A stretch of 64,000 nt of DNA from an uncultured Armatimonadota bacterium (GTDB lineage Bacteria; Armatimonadota; Fimbriimonadia; Fimbriimonadales; Fimbriimonadaceae). The notes beneath the pieces are model-generated. The model ran no database searches. It was not told the DNA's origin and was given only the letters and a program-made list of their open reading frames with translations. Where the stretch lies: assembly GCA_903833215.1 (NCBI GenBank), contig CAILEM010000054.1, positions 1 through 64,000 of the forward strand. The letters are read 5' to 3'. Shown here piece after piece: positions 1 through 7,438 of the stretch. Each line of letters starts with the position of its first letter. Position 1 is the stretch's first letter. A program made the translations under genes and the position numbers.

Positions 1-73
1 ATTTCGAACACTGGCCAAGCTTCACCTTCTGGCAAACTTCCAGCTTGAACTCGCGAGTAAAAGTTCGTCTCAT
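1..73 (-). CDS. Transposase OrfA N-terminus, IS3 family (partial)
   Basis: Twenty-four codons are visible from the ATG at 71-73: MRRTFTREFKLEVCQKVKLG followed by QCSK. This is the usual start of the helix-turn-helix OrfA (Tnp_1 / HTH_Tnp) proteins of IS3 elements, which bind the element ends. An AGGAGG sequence about 20 bases upstream is rather far for a ribosome site. The rest of the gene lies beyond the window edge. Confidence 0.7.
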   Translation of the reverse strand, partial: MRRTFTREFKLEVCQKVKLGQCSK

Positions 74-141
74 AACGGACACGATTGTGAATCCTCCTAT
101 ACTTCAAGAGGATGTGTGTCCAACATTGTGGTGGCAGTCCA
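1..141 (-). mobile_element. Terminal part of an IS3-like insertion sequence
   Basis: The start of a transposase gene reads leftward off the window edge. About 60 bases upstream of its ATG the minus strand begins with TGGACTGCCACC, which resembles the terminal inverted repeats of IS3-type elements. I place the outer end at about 141. The other end, the second ORF and any target-site duplication lie outside the window, so neither completeness nor activity can be judged. The element ends 43 bases from the hicB stop codon. Confidence 0.6.
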
Positions 142-184
142 GTTCACCGCATGAGCTTCGGGACTAATGGCTCCGGCGGCTATT

Positions 185-403
185 TCATGCCGACAATTCC
201 AAGACAAGAGTAGTCGGTTCTGGGATCGGGTCTCCATCTTCTCGCATGCCTTGAAGGTGAAGTTCCATCGCCTCTTTCATCAACCGCTTAGTGTCTTCAA
301 AAGTTGGACCCGATGCAACGCAACCGGGAAGGTCGGGAACGGCAGCACCGTATCCTGTGCTTGTCTTTTCAAAGATGACTGCGTATGTACTCACTTTTTC
401 CAA
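185..403 (-). CDS. hicB: HicB-family antitoxin
   Basis: This 72-residue protein has the compact HicB fold signature: a YAVIFEKTSTGYGAAVPDLPGC strand-turn segment near residues 8-28, followed by the GPTFEDTKRLMKEAMELHL helix. HicB binds and inhibits the HicA RNase and often represses its own operon. The gene overlaps the end of hicA by 13 bases, so the two are almost certainly translationally coupled in toxin-antitoxin order. No separate C-terminal DNA-binding domain is visible, so this is the short, partial-RNase-H-fold form of HicB. The call is firm from sequence pattern and context. Confidence 0.9.
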   Translation of the reverse strand: MEKVSTYAVIFEKTSTGYGAAVPDLPGCVASGPTFEDTKRLMKEAMELHLQGMREDGDPIPEPTTLVLELSA

Positions 404-579
404 CCTGCCTGTTTGTATATTGAGTTCTTCATTGCTGGCGAGAGGTCGTCCGACGGGTGCCCTGCAACTGTGACTCTGCCAACCCTTGATCCGTGCTTGA
501 ATTGCCGATGGCTACCTACAGTATTCACTAAATACCATCCATCCCTATTAAGCAGTTCGAGAATCTCGCGGACCTTCAT
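391..579 (-). CDS. hicA: HicA-family mRNA interferase toxin
   Basis: This 62-residue protein has the dsRBD-like HicA layout: MKVREILELLNRDGWYLV, then GSHRQFKH with the catalytic-type histidine at residue 24, then VTVAGHPSDDLSPAMKNSIYKQAG. HicA toxins cleave mRNA independently of ribosomes. The length is normal for the family and all key positions look intact, so the toxin should be functional. It lies 15 bases downstream of a small gene of unknown function and overlaps hicB, giving the order unknown-hicA-hicB. Confidence 0.92.
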   Translation of the reverse strand: MKVREILELLNRDGWYLVNTVGSHRQFKHGSRVGRVTVAGHPSDDLSPAMKNSIYKQAGWKK

Positions 580-594
580 GTCACTACGCTTTTG

Positions 595-846
595 TTAGGT
601 CGCCTGAGAATCTAGCATTGCATTAGAGGCACGTATTTTTGGAGCATCGTCAGGCAGCACTGGAAGTTCTCCTTTGAAGGAATGAATAGTCTCCATGAGG
701 TCATCCCAGGCTTTCTCGCTGAGTGCCTCTTCGGTCTTGTAGAGATCGGAAGGTATCAGTCGAAATCTCTCTGCTGGATGGGCGTGAGCATATTCCGCAA
801 CTTCCTCGCCCGTACCTTCAAACACAATCTTGTTCGCGATGTACAT
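595..846 (-). CDS. Small protein of unknown function upstream of hicAB
   Basis: I do not recognise a named family for this 83-residue protein. It starts MYIANKIVFEGTGEEVAEYAHAHPAERFRLI, a pattern often seen in small antitoxin-like proteins, and ends in a loose, Ala/Asp-rich tail. An AGGAGAG ribosome site lies 4 bases before the ATG. A TAGAAT hexamer just upstream could be its -10 box. It is the first gene of the hicAB transcription unit and is divergent from the sigma gene, with about 40 bases between them. It could be an orphan antitoxin or an accessory of hicAB; that is inference. Confidence 0.6.
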   Translation of the reverse strand: MYIANKIVFEGTGEEVAEYAHAHPAERFRLIPSDLYKTEEALSEKAWDDLMETIHSFKGELPVLPDDAPKIRASNAMLDSQAT

Positions 847-887
847 AGCTCTCTCCTAACTATTCTACGACAACCTCGGACCGACGG

Positions 888-2087
888 GTGTATTCTTTGC
901 GTGACCTGACCAAGGCGGCTGAACGCATGGAATCACCCTCGGAAAACTCGCTCGAACGGCTGTTGGCTGCTTTCTGTGGCCCAGACGAAGCCAAGGCGGC
1001 GCATGCTTTTGAGGAGCTATCCGTGCTCACGCGTCGGGGGCTGAACAGCTATTTGCGGGAACGTCTGCACTCCGAAGAGGCGCGCGAAGACGTGATTCAG
1101 GATGTCCTCCGCCGGATCTGGACGCGTCGACTGCAGTTTGAAAACCGCGGTGCAGCAGCGTGGTGGTCGCTCGTCAAGCTCGCGGCCGAACAGTGTCGCG
1201 TCGACCTCGTGCGCAAGGTCGGATCTGAAGTCACCTGGGATGAAGCAGAAGTTGGTGAGGTTCCAAGCGATGAGATGTCATCGGTCGACGCCGTACTCCA
1301 AGACCTCAATGACGCCAACGAACTCTACCGGGCTGCCGATGAGCTTTGGCTTGGATTCGACCCCTCGCTCTCGGACGCAGAGCGTGCACGACGCACCCTT
1401 GCCGCCCACCTATTCTTCAACCTGAATATGGAGTGGCACCAAGTCTCTGACATCCTCAATCGCGGAAAGCCGAGCGAAACCGTCAAACGCGGGCAGCTTG
1501 ATGCGTGGCTGGCCAATCCCGCCACCATCCGATCCCTCGCATTTCGCACACTGTATCTCGACAACGCGGGCCTGACCGCTTCCCTGCTCCAACTGCCGTC
1601 GGACGAACCAAGTGAACTCCAGAAAGTGCGCGTTCAAGCGATGACCCAAAGTCCAACCGGTGCCCCGCCCGGCAACTGGACCTGGACCGAGATTCGCGTC
1701 ATCCTTTGGCGGTATCGCGACGCCGAGCGCGTTGACCGAATCCTCGCTCGAGAGTCATGCGTGTACGACAAGCAAGAAATTCAGGCGATTTTCGATAGAT
1801 GTCTTGCCGAATTCCCGTTCCCAAAGATAATGGAGCGGCTATGCACAAGTCTGACCAAATGGCCCAAGGCTCGGCAGGAGCTTATGGAATCGGGCATCTG
1901 GCAGCGATTGGTTTTTGAGATTTACGCAAAGGACACCACCCAACATCGCGACATTCACGATCGGACCTCACCGGCGGCATCCTTGGCACCCTATTCCCTC
2001 ACCACGGGGATGCTGAATGTGTGGCTCTCCAGCGGTCGCATGTTTGCCAAGCTAGCATCTTACGTGCAAGCCCGGATGGCCAAATAA
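888..2087 (+). CDS. ECF-like sigma-70 family protein, first gene of CHAT triad
   Basis: Residues about 40-112 match sigma-70 region 2: a helical stretch with SEEAREDVIQDVLRRIWTRR, then AWWSLVKLAAEQCRVDLVRK, the usual core-binding and -10-recognition segment of extracytoplasmic-function sigma factors. The protein is 399 residues, about twice a normal ECF factor. The remaining roughly 280 residues are helical and unfamiliar; EWHQVSDILNRGKPSETVKR near 184-204 could act as a divergent region-4 helix-turn-helix. I use the GTG at 888; an ATG at 927 (MESPSENS) is an alternative and neither has a good ribosome site. Its stop overlaps the next start (TAATG), so sigma and middle protein are coupled. 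The likely role is transcription control by a sigma factor released or modified by the CHAT protease encoded downstream. Confidence 0.75.
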   Translation: MYSLRDLTKAAERMESPSENSLERLLAAFCGPDEAKAAHAFEELSVLTRRGLNSYLRERLHSEEAREDVIQDVLRRIWTRRLQFENRGAAAWWSLVKLAAEQCRVDLVRKVGSEVTWDEAEVGEVPSDEMSSVDAVLQDLNDANELYRAADELWLGFDPSLSDAERARRTLAAHLFFNLNMEWHQVSDILNRGKPSETVKRGQLDAWLANPATIRSLAFRTLYLDNAGLTASLLQLPSDEPSELQKVRVQAMTQSPTGAPPGNWTWTEIRVILWRYRDAERVDRILARESCVYDKQEIQAIFDRCLAEFPFPKIMERLCTSLTKWPKARQELMESGIWQRLVFEIYAKDTTQHRDIHDRTSPAASLAPYSLTTGMLNVWLSSGRMFAKLASYVQARMAK

Positions 2088-3175
2088 TGAAACCCGATCT
2101 CTCCCCTCAGGCAGTCGCATTGCTTCAACTTGCGGCGGGAAGTCTTCCTGAAACGGTCGTCCCCACCAAGCCGACGGTAAGGTCGCTGGTGCGATATCTC
2201 GCCAGCGCATTACCGCCTGCTGAAGCGTCAAGCGTCGAGATGGCGATCGTTCACGATCTTGGTGCGGGCGAACTCCTTGCCTCAACCTATCGCACGATCG
2301 AAGACCTGCGCAAACTTGCATGGAGTGACTTGCTTGCCCTGCAACCCACCGACCTGCTTGGCACCGAAATTCGAGCAGAGTGGATCGACTGCGTTCAGAA
2401 TTCTCTGCTGCCAGCAGAAAACCCGACAAGATCATTGGCTGGGATTCTTGAACATGCCCGAACCGGTTTTGATGCCTCGCGCATCGCTTCAGGAATCGTC
2501 GCTCATCTCAAAGAGGTCGGACTCGCTCCCCAAACCACCGCTTTTGCTGCCTCGGGCCGAGCATCGTTCAATCAGCCGAACATCGAGAGCCCTGAGCTCG
2601 AAGGCACTGATTTCGAATTCGATGCCGAAATCTGGTTCGACGGCACGTTGGCCCTTGAGCTACGATCCGCAAACGCCACTCATCTGGATAATCGCACCGT
2701 ATGGATCGCTTTCGAAGCGAACCGACAGTGGCTATGTCTGGGGTCTGCAGAATTTCGAAGTGGCTCGGCCATCCTCCAGTTGCCTGGTTTCGGAAAGCTC
2801 GTCGAGCTATCGGCAGGACAGCTTCCCGGGGGCATCTTTGCCTTACGGCTTGACGAGTGGCCGTCAGTCTGTAAGCATGGTGCTCTCGTTGTTCAGTCCG
2901 GGCCCGAACCGTTCGCCGAAATCGAGTCGATCCCAGTCATCGAAGATGGCAATGTCCAGATGGAAATCCGCCTCATTCCGTTCAGCACCGACCTTATTCG
3001 CTCGAAAGAGATCCAGATGTGGTTTGGCACCGGAGGTAGCGTTTGGCAACTGCTCGGAAGGTGGCCGATTCCCCGTGAGCCCTCTGCCAAGATGAGTCTT
3101 TCGTGTCCTTCACCAAAACCTGGCCCAGTTGGCATCGCTTTTCCTGGCGTTCTGAAACTTGCACTCCACGCTTAG
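2087..3175 (+). CDS. Middle protein of sigma-CHAT triad; anti-sigma-like N-terminus (putative)
   Basis: This 362-residue protein is of unknown family. The ATG at 2087 overlaps the sigma stop codon as TAATG and the CHAT gene starts 20 bases after its stop. Residues about 24-70 read SLVRYLASALPPAEASSVEM...GAGELLASTYRTIEDLRKL, which resembles the short helical N-terminal domain of many anti-sigma factors, but without zinc ligands and with no membrane segment. From about residue 170 the protein becomes beta-rich and acidic (ELEGTDFEFDAEIWFDGTLA), like an immunoglobulin-type module. Position suggests a sigma-binding partner or protease substrate, comparable to the middle components in Csx30-RpoE and CalpT-CalpS systems. 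That comparison is architectural only; I see no sequence similarity to those proteins. Confidence 0.6.
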   Translation: MKPDLSPQAVALLQLAAGSLPETVVPTKPTVRSLVRYLASALPPAEASSVEMAIVHDLGAGELLASTYRTIEDLRKLAWSDLLALQPTDLLGTEIRAEWIDCVQNSLLPAENPTRSLAGILEHARTGFDASRIASGIVAHLKEVGLAPQTTAFAASGRASFNQPNIESPELEGTDFEFDAEIWFDGTLALELRSANATHLDNRTVWIAFEANRQWLCLGSAEFRSGSAILQLPGFGKLVELSAGQLPGGIFALRLDEWPSVCKHGALVVQSGPEPFAEIESIPVIEDGNVQMEIRLIPFSTDLIRSKEIQMWFGTGGSVWQLLGRWPIPREPSAKMSLSCPSPKPGPVGIAFPGVLKLALHA

Positions 3176-3195
3176 GCTATAGTTTTCCGTAAGCT

Positions 3196-6100
3196 ATGGC
3201 TGGCGGAAACAGGGGTGGGGCAATACAGTTCGCCGACCTGCGACTGCGTCTTCAGGCAGTCAGCGGAGGGGTTCAAGGCACCCTCACGCGTGCCTCCGAT
3301 AACCTAACTCTCGCGGACGAATTCGCCCCAACATCCATCCAGCAGCTTCGGACATCAGCAAAGGCCGTTCTCGCCGGTGCTGCCACCGACCGAGCTCAGA
3401 TGTCGCGGGTAGGAACCGAACTCGGTAACGTCGCGTTCTCTGGCAAAGTTGGGGAGGCCTTGCTTCACGAAGCCAGCCGACACCAGGTTCGCATCCGAAT
3501 ATCCGGCGACGCGGAGTTGAATGATATTCCTTGGGAAATGTCGATCCTCGCTGGATTAGGGACCTCCAACGATGGGTATCTCGCCCTCTGTGGGCGGGTG
3601 AGCCTCACATGGGATGTCGAGGCCGCAAGTGAGGAAACGAGACGTCCCTCTGAAAACACGAGTGTCCTTGTCGCTTGGGCCAATCCCGGATCCGCGCAAT
3701 ACCCTCCTTTGCATTTCGCCGAGAAGGAAGCCGCTTCCGTGATTCGAGCCCTGAAAAGCGCCGAATGTCGCTCACTTCAAGTCGACGAACTTCCGTTCGC
3801 AACCATCGCCGGATTAATGCGGAGTCTGAAAGAACGACGACCCGATGTTCTCCACTTCATTGGCCACGGGGACTTGGCGCCATCGGGCGGACTCATCGTG
3901 CTCGAAGGTGGTCTACCCGCGACGGACTCCATTCTCTATGCCGAAGATTTGGCGAAGGCGGTGGTTGAAGCAGGGACGACACTCGCCGTCCTTTCCGGAT
4001 GCCTCACCAGCGGTTCTCCACAGGCGATTGGCAATCAGCTCGCCAAAGCGGGCGTTCCCGCAGTCTTGGCGATGTCCGTCCCGATTCAAGATGCGGCCAC
4101 CCACCAATTTGCCCGCGCGATGTACAGTTCCCTCGCCGAAGGCACCCAACTCGATGAGGCGGTGTTCGAGGGCCGATGTGCCATCTATGGGATGGGCAGC
4201 GATTGGGCCGCACCCCAGTTGATGATCTCTGGCTCAAAGCCTCTGATCCTCACCGAACTCGATGAGAACACTTTCAAGTGGCAAGCATCGGAACGAAAGA
4301 CGAATCTCGGCTACGACGATCGACCCTTTATCGGAAGAATGAAGGAACGTGCCGACCTTCGCGCTAAGATTCGCGACCAGGGCCAACGCCTCGTTACGAT
4401 CACCGGTCCGGGTGGAATGGGAAAGACGCGCCTTTCCAAGCAGGTTGCCGCCGAATTGCTTGGGGAGTTTCCCGATGGCGTTTGGTTCGTCGATTGCGAG
4501 GCCCTCATTACGGATCAGGAACTCACAGCGGGCATCGCAGCGGCATTGCCTTTTGCAACCGGTGCCGATTCGCTCAAGGCGGTTCAGGATTCACTCGTTC
4601 GGCGTCGAACGTTGATTGTTCTCGACTGTTTCGAGAATTCCATCGCTCTCGGTGGACTCGTCGAGTCGCTGCTTCAAAGTGCGCCCAACCTCCACGTTCT
4701 GCTCACAAGTCGTATTGTCCTCGGGCTTCCCCGCGAGCATGAATACCCGCTTCCACCGATGTCGACCACCGACAAGGGCGGGGCAAGTGCCGACAGCATC
4801 ACGTTGTTTGCCGAGGCCGCATCCCATGCCATCAGCGACTTTGAGGTCACGGCGAAGAACCGCAAGTTGCTCCGCGAATTGTGCGGCAGTTTGGAAGGTG
4901 TTCCCCTCGCGATTGTCTTGGCCGCCGGCCGACTGCGTCACATGAGCCTCGCCGAACTCCTGGAGCAAGTTCGCACCCAACCCATCGCCATTCTTCGCCG
5001 GCGCACGGGAGGTATCGATCGCCACTCAAATATCGAGGCGGTCGTCGATGCATCCTTTAGCCTGCTGCCAAGGGCAGAGCGCCAAATGCTCTGCAAGCTT
5101 GGGCTCTTCTACGGAAGCTTTACCCTCGCCGATGCCTCCGCCGTCTGTGGCATCTCGGAGGCGGAGCAGATACTGTGGATCTCCGACCTACGCGACCATT
5201 CGCTGGTACACATCCTTCGCGACGAGGTCCGAACTCGCTACAAGCTTCTCGATACCGTCCGGGACTACATCAGTCGGCTAACATTCGAGGGCCCTTTGGG
5301 GGTCGAGATAGAAGCATGTCGGAGAAGGCATGCAGAGCACTACGCAGCGCTGGCTATCGAAATCGGTCGACTGATGGCTGAAGGCCGTTGGTCCAGCGGG
5401 ACGGCGTCGCTGATGCAAGATATCGGTAACCTCCGCGCGGCAATGCAAACGGCGGTCCATCTCAAGCGAGATGACCTAATCGCTGCCATGACCGGCGGTC
5501 TTGCTCGACGCTTCTTCGAGGCTGGATTACTCACCGATTTTCGAATGCTTGCCGATGCAGGATATGAAACCGCGGAACGCACGGGAGACCCTACCCTCCG
5601 CATCCAGCTTCTTGGCCTAGAAGGGGCCCTGGCGTCGCGTCAGGGAGAAGAGGAGCGATGCGAGCAGCTATGGCTTGAGCGTGTTGCTCTCAGTCGAGAG
5701 CAGGGTGACATCGCACACTGCGCTGACGCCCTTATTGACCTTGCGTGGCAAGCCTTTGAAAACAACGACCCGACCAAGAGTCGCCTCCGCTTGATTGAGG
5801 CATTGCGACTCGCCAGGAGCGTGAAAGACCCCACTTTCATCGCCACCGCCAAAATCGTCCAGGCGCGAATCGCCTTCGCGTCCAAGAACCTGCGCCTCGC
5901 GCGGGTGCGAAATTTGCAGGCAGAAAAACTGCTCGCGCAATGTGCGGATCGAAATGGCTCCCTATTTGTTTGTCAATTGCTGAGCATGTCCAGCCGGGAA
6001 CTGGGCGACATCGACCGAAGCATCGACTTCACGTTGAAGCTACTCCGGCTCAGCATCGAGCGAAATCAGGTGATTCACGCGGGTTGGTCTTTGCTAGAGC

Positions 6101-6318
6101 TTGGCCCGATCTACGAGCAAACCAACCAACTGGAGAATGCCGCGCGATGCTACTTGGGCGCGATGAAGGTGCATGCCGAGTACGCGACCCGTCACCGCAC
6201 CCGCGCGGCGACGGCATTTGCCCAATTTCGAAAGCGGCAACCCGGCGGCGTTGTCACGTCAACGATCAATGCCCTACGCAATCATACGTGGACAGAGATC
6301 GTTGACGGCCTCTCGTAG
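3196..6318 (+). CDS. CHAT protease - STAND NTPase - TPR regulator
   Basis: This 1040-residue cytoplasmic protein has three parts. Residues about 90-350 form a CHAT (caspase-like) domain with its dyad visible: His224 in DVLHFIGHGDL and Cys269 in LAVLSGCLTSG. Residues about 370-690 form a STAND/AP-ATPase module of the COG3903 type, with P-loop GPGGMGKTR (Lys410), Walker B TLIVLDCFEN (Asp477), sensor LLTSR and a GLPL-like EGVPLAIVLAAG, followed by a winged-helix segment and KLLDTVRDYI. Residues about 700-1040 are TPR-like helical repeats. By family knowledge the TPR end senses a ligand, the NTPase oligomerises and the CHAT domain cuts a partner. The adjacent sigma factor and middle protein are the obvious candidate targets. 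All catalytic motifs look intact. Confidence 0.9.
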   Translation: MAGGNRGGAIQFADLRLRLQAVSGGVQGTLTRASDNLTLADEFAPTSIQQLRTSAKAVLAGAATDRAQMSRVGTELGNVAFSGKVGEALLHEASRHQVRIRISGDAELNDIPWEMSILAGLGTSNDGYLALCGRVSLTWDVEAASEETRRPSENTSVLVAWANPGSAQYPPLHFAEKEAASVIRALKSAECRSLQVDELPFATIAGLMRSLKERRPDVLHFIGHGDLAPSGGLIVLEGGLPATDSILYAEDLAKAVVEAGTTLAVLSGCLTSGSPQAIGNQLAKAGVPAVLAMSVPIQDAATHQFARAMYSSLAEGTQLDEAVFEGRCAIYGMGSDWAAPQLMISGSKPLILTELDENTFKWQASERKTNLGYDDRPFIGRMKERADLRAKIRDQGQRLVTITGPGGMGKTRLSKQVAAELLGEFPDGVWFVDCEALITDQELTAGIAAALPFATGADSLKAVQDSLVRRRTLIVLDCFENSIALGGLVESLLQSAPNLHVLLTSRIVLGLPREHEYPLPPMSTTDKGGASADSITLFAEAASHAISDFEVTAKNRKLLRELCGSLEGVPLAIVLAAGRLRHMSLAELLEQVRTQPIAILRRRTGGIDRHSNIEAVVDASFSLLPRAERQMLCKLGLFYGSFTLADASAVCGISEAEQILWISDLRDHSLVHILRDEVRTRYKLLDTVRDYISRLTFEGPLGVEIEACRRRHAEHYAALAIEIGRLMAEGRWSSGTASLMQDIGNLRAAMQTAVHLKRDDLIAAMTGGLARRFFEAGLLTDFRMLADAGYETAERTGDPTLRIQLLGLEGALASRQGEEERCEQLWLERVALSREQGDIAHCADALIDLAWQAFENNDPTKSRLRLIEALRLARSVKDPTFIATAKIVQARIAFASKNLRLARVRNLQAEKLLAQCADRNGSLFVCQLLSMSSRELGDIDRSIDFTLKLLRLSIERNQVIHAGWSLLELGPIYEQTNQLENAARCYLGAMKVHAEYATRHRTRAATAFAQFRKRQPGGVVTSTINALRNHTWTEIVDGLS

Positions 6319-6321
6319 GGC

Positions 6322-7137
6322 TTAGGGTCCCGGAGGAAGAGGCGCGTAAGCCTTGATGACAAACGTATCCAAATAGAACGTGTTCTGGATCAACGTTCCC
6401 GCGTTCGCGTTGCATGCATCGACCGCTGTCGTAGGAGAAGATGTGCTTGGAGCGAGTGTATGCACCTGAGTGGGGCGAGAACCGTGATAAAGGATGTTCA
6501 GGTGTGGTGCGCTGAGCAAAGACTTTGATGCGTGGTCGGAACCTGGAAGCTTGAACTTGATCTTCTTCAGTCCCGACTTGTTGCCGAGCTTGTCGAGCAA
6601 ATGAAGGTCGAGCTTCTCGTAAAGTGCACAGAGCCAATCCTGATTTTCGATCGCGGCACACATCAGGGCAATCTTCAAGTCAACGTCGGTACCAAGCGGA
6701 AGGTGGACAAAACCACGCTCGCCAGCATGAGCAATCACGAACTCAGGGTTCAAGGCAAGAATCTTTTTCTCAACGGCATCAAAGTCGATCCCACTTTTGA
6801 AGTTAAATCTTCCACCCGGAGTCATCATCCGAATGGAGATATAACCCGTCGAGTCGATGCCATCCACAACATAGGTTGCAGCTTGGTTGGCATTGAGTCC
6901 CACCGCTGTGGAGACCTCCATCGAGATCATAAAGTTATCTGAGAGTCGAGCCGGTCGTGGCTTTTCTCCAGCCGCAGGAACCACTTGGATCTTTCCAACC
7001 CATGCAAATGGGTCGGTAATGAGGTCGATTAGGTCCCGTGGGGAGCGCGTTTCATGCAGCCAAACCCGATCGTCATCCGCAAGCGGAATAAAGGTCGTGT
7101 TGCTCGCATTCTTGCCGTTGATTTCCAAATTGCTCAT
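6322..7137 (-). CDS. Hypothetical protein convergent with the CHAT gene
   Basis: This 271-residue protein has no signal peptide or membrane segment. I do not recognise a family. It opens MSNLEINGKNASNTTFIPLADDDRVWLHETRSPRD, has a mixed alpha/beta middle, and ends in a Ser/Thr/Pro-rich tail (HTLAPSTSSPTTAVDA). Its stop lies only 4 bases from the stop of the CHAT-STAND gene, facing it, so the two may share a 3' region. It could belong to the same accessory island (substrate, effector or ligand-related protein) or be unrelated; nothing in its sequence decides this. Confidence 0.6.
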   Translation of the reverse strand: MSNLEINGKNASNTTFIPLADDDRVWLHETRSPRDLIDLITDPFAWVGKIQVVPAAGEKPRPARLSDNFMISMEVSTAVGLNANQAATYVVDGIDSTGYISIRMMTPGGRFNFKSGIDFDAVEKKILALNPEFVIAHAGERGFVHLPLGTDVDLKIALMCAAIENQDWLCALYEKLDLHLLDKLGNKSGLKKIKFKLPGSDHASKSLLSAPHLNILYHGSRPTQVHTLAPSTSSPTTAVDACNANAGTLIQNTFYLDTFVIKAYAPLPPGP

Positions 7138-7281
7138 GTCAGTGTGTTCCTACCTCATTTGAGGGAGTTCTAGAAAGAACGTCCACATCCATCATAAACT
7201 AACCATAACAAAGCACATTTGCACAACACTCGTATTATTACGGTGTTTCGAGGGGCAACGAAGCAATTTAGCCAAGACACC

Positions 7282-7415
7282 CGCCCCGTGGTCGACTTCT
7301 CCGTGGCGTCGCAGCTACCCATGGAATTAGTGAGCCGAATGGGTTTGCTGCGCTCCATCGCGAGCACTTCACGCGAGTTTCCGGACGACGCCACGGAGAC
7401 GTCGACTACGGGGCG
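7282..7415. repeat. Long imperfect inverted repeat downstream of nuoF
   Basis: Two 30-base arms (7282-7311 and 7386-7415) are reverse complements with only two mismatches, separated by 74 bases. Both contain GTCGAC and CCGTGGCGTCG cores. The element fills most of the gap of about 300 bases between the unknown gene ending the CHAT island and nuoF. It could be a small non-autonomous mobile element, or a large hairpin at the 3' end of the nuoDEF message. No convincing coding sequence lies inside. Confidence 0.75.
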
Positions 7416-7438
7416 CTGCGTAGGGGCTCAGACGGGAA

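Noticed and set aside
167-598. Plus-strand 143-codon frame over hicAB
   Set aside because: It is antisense to two well-recognised genes and lacks a ribosome site and protein family features.
7170-7394. Minus-strand 74-codon frame downstream of nuoF
   Set aside because: It lies across the inverted repeat, has no ribosome site and an implausible composition.
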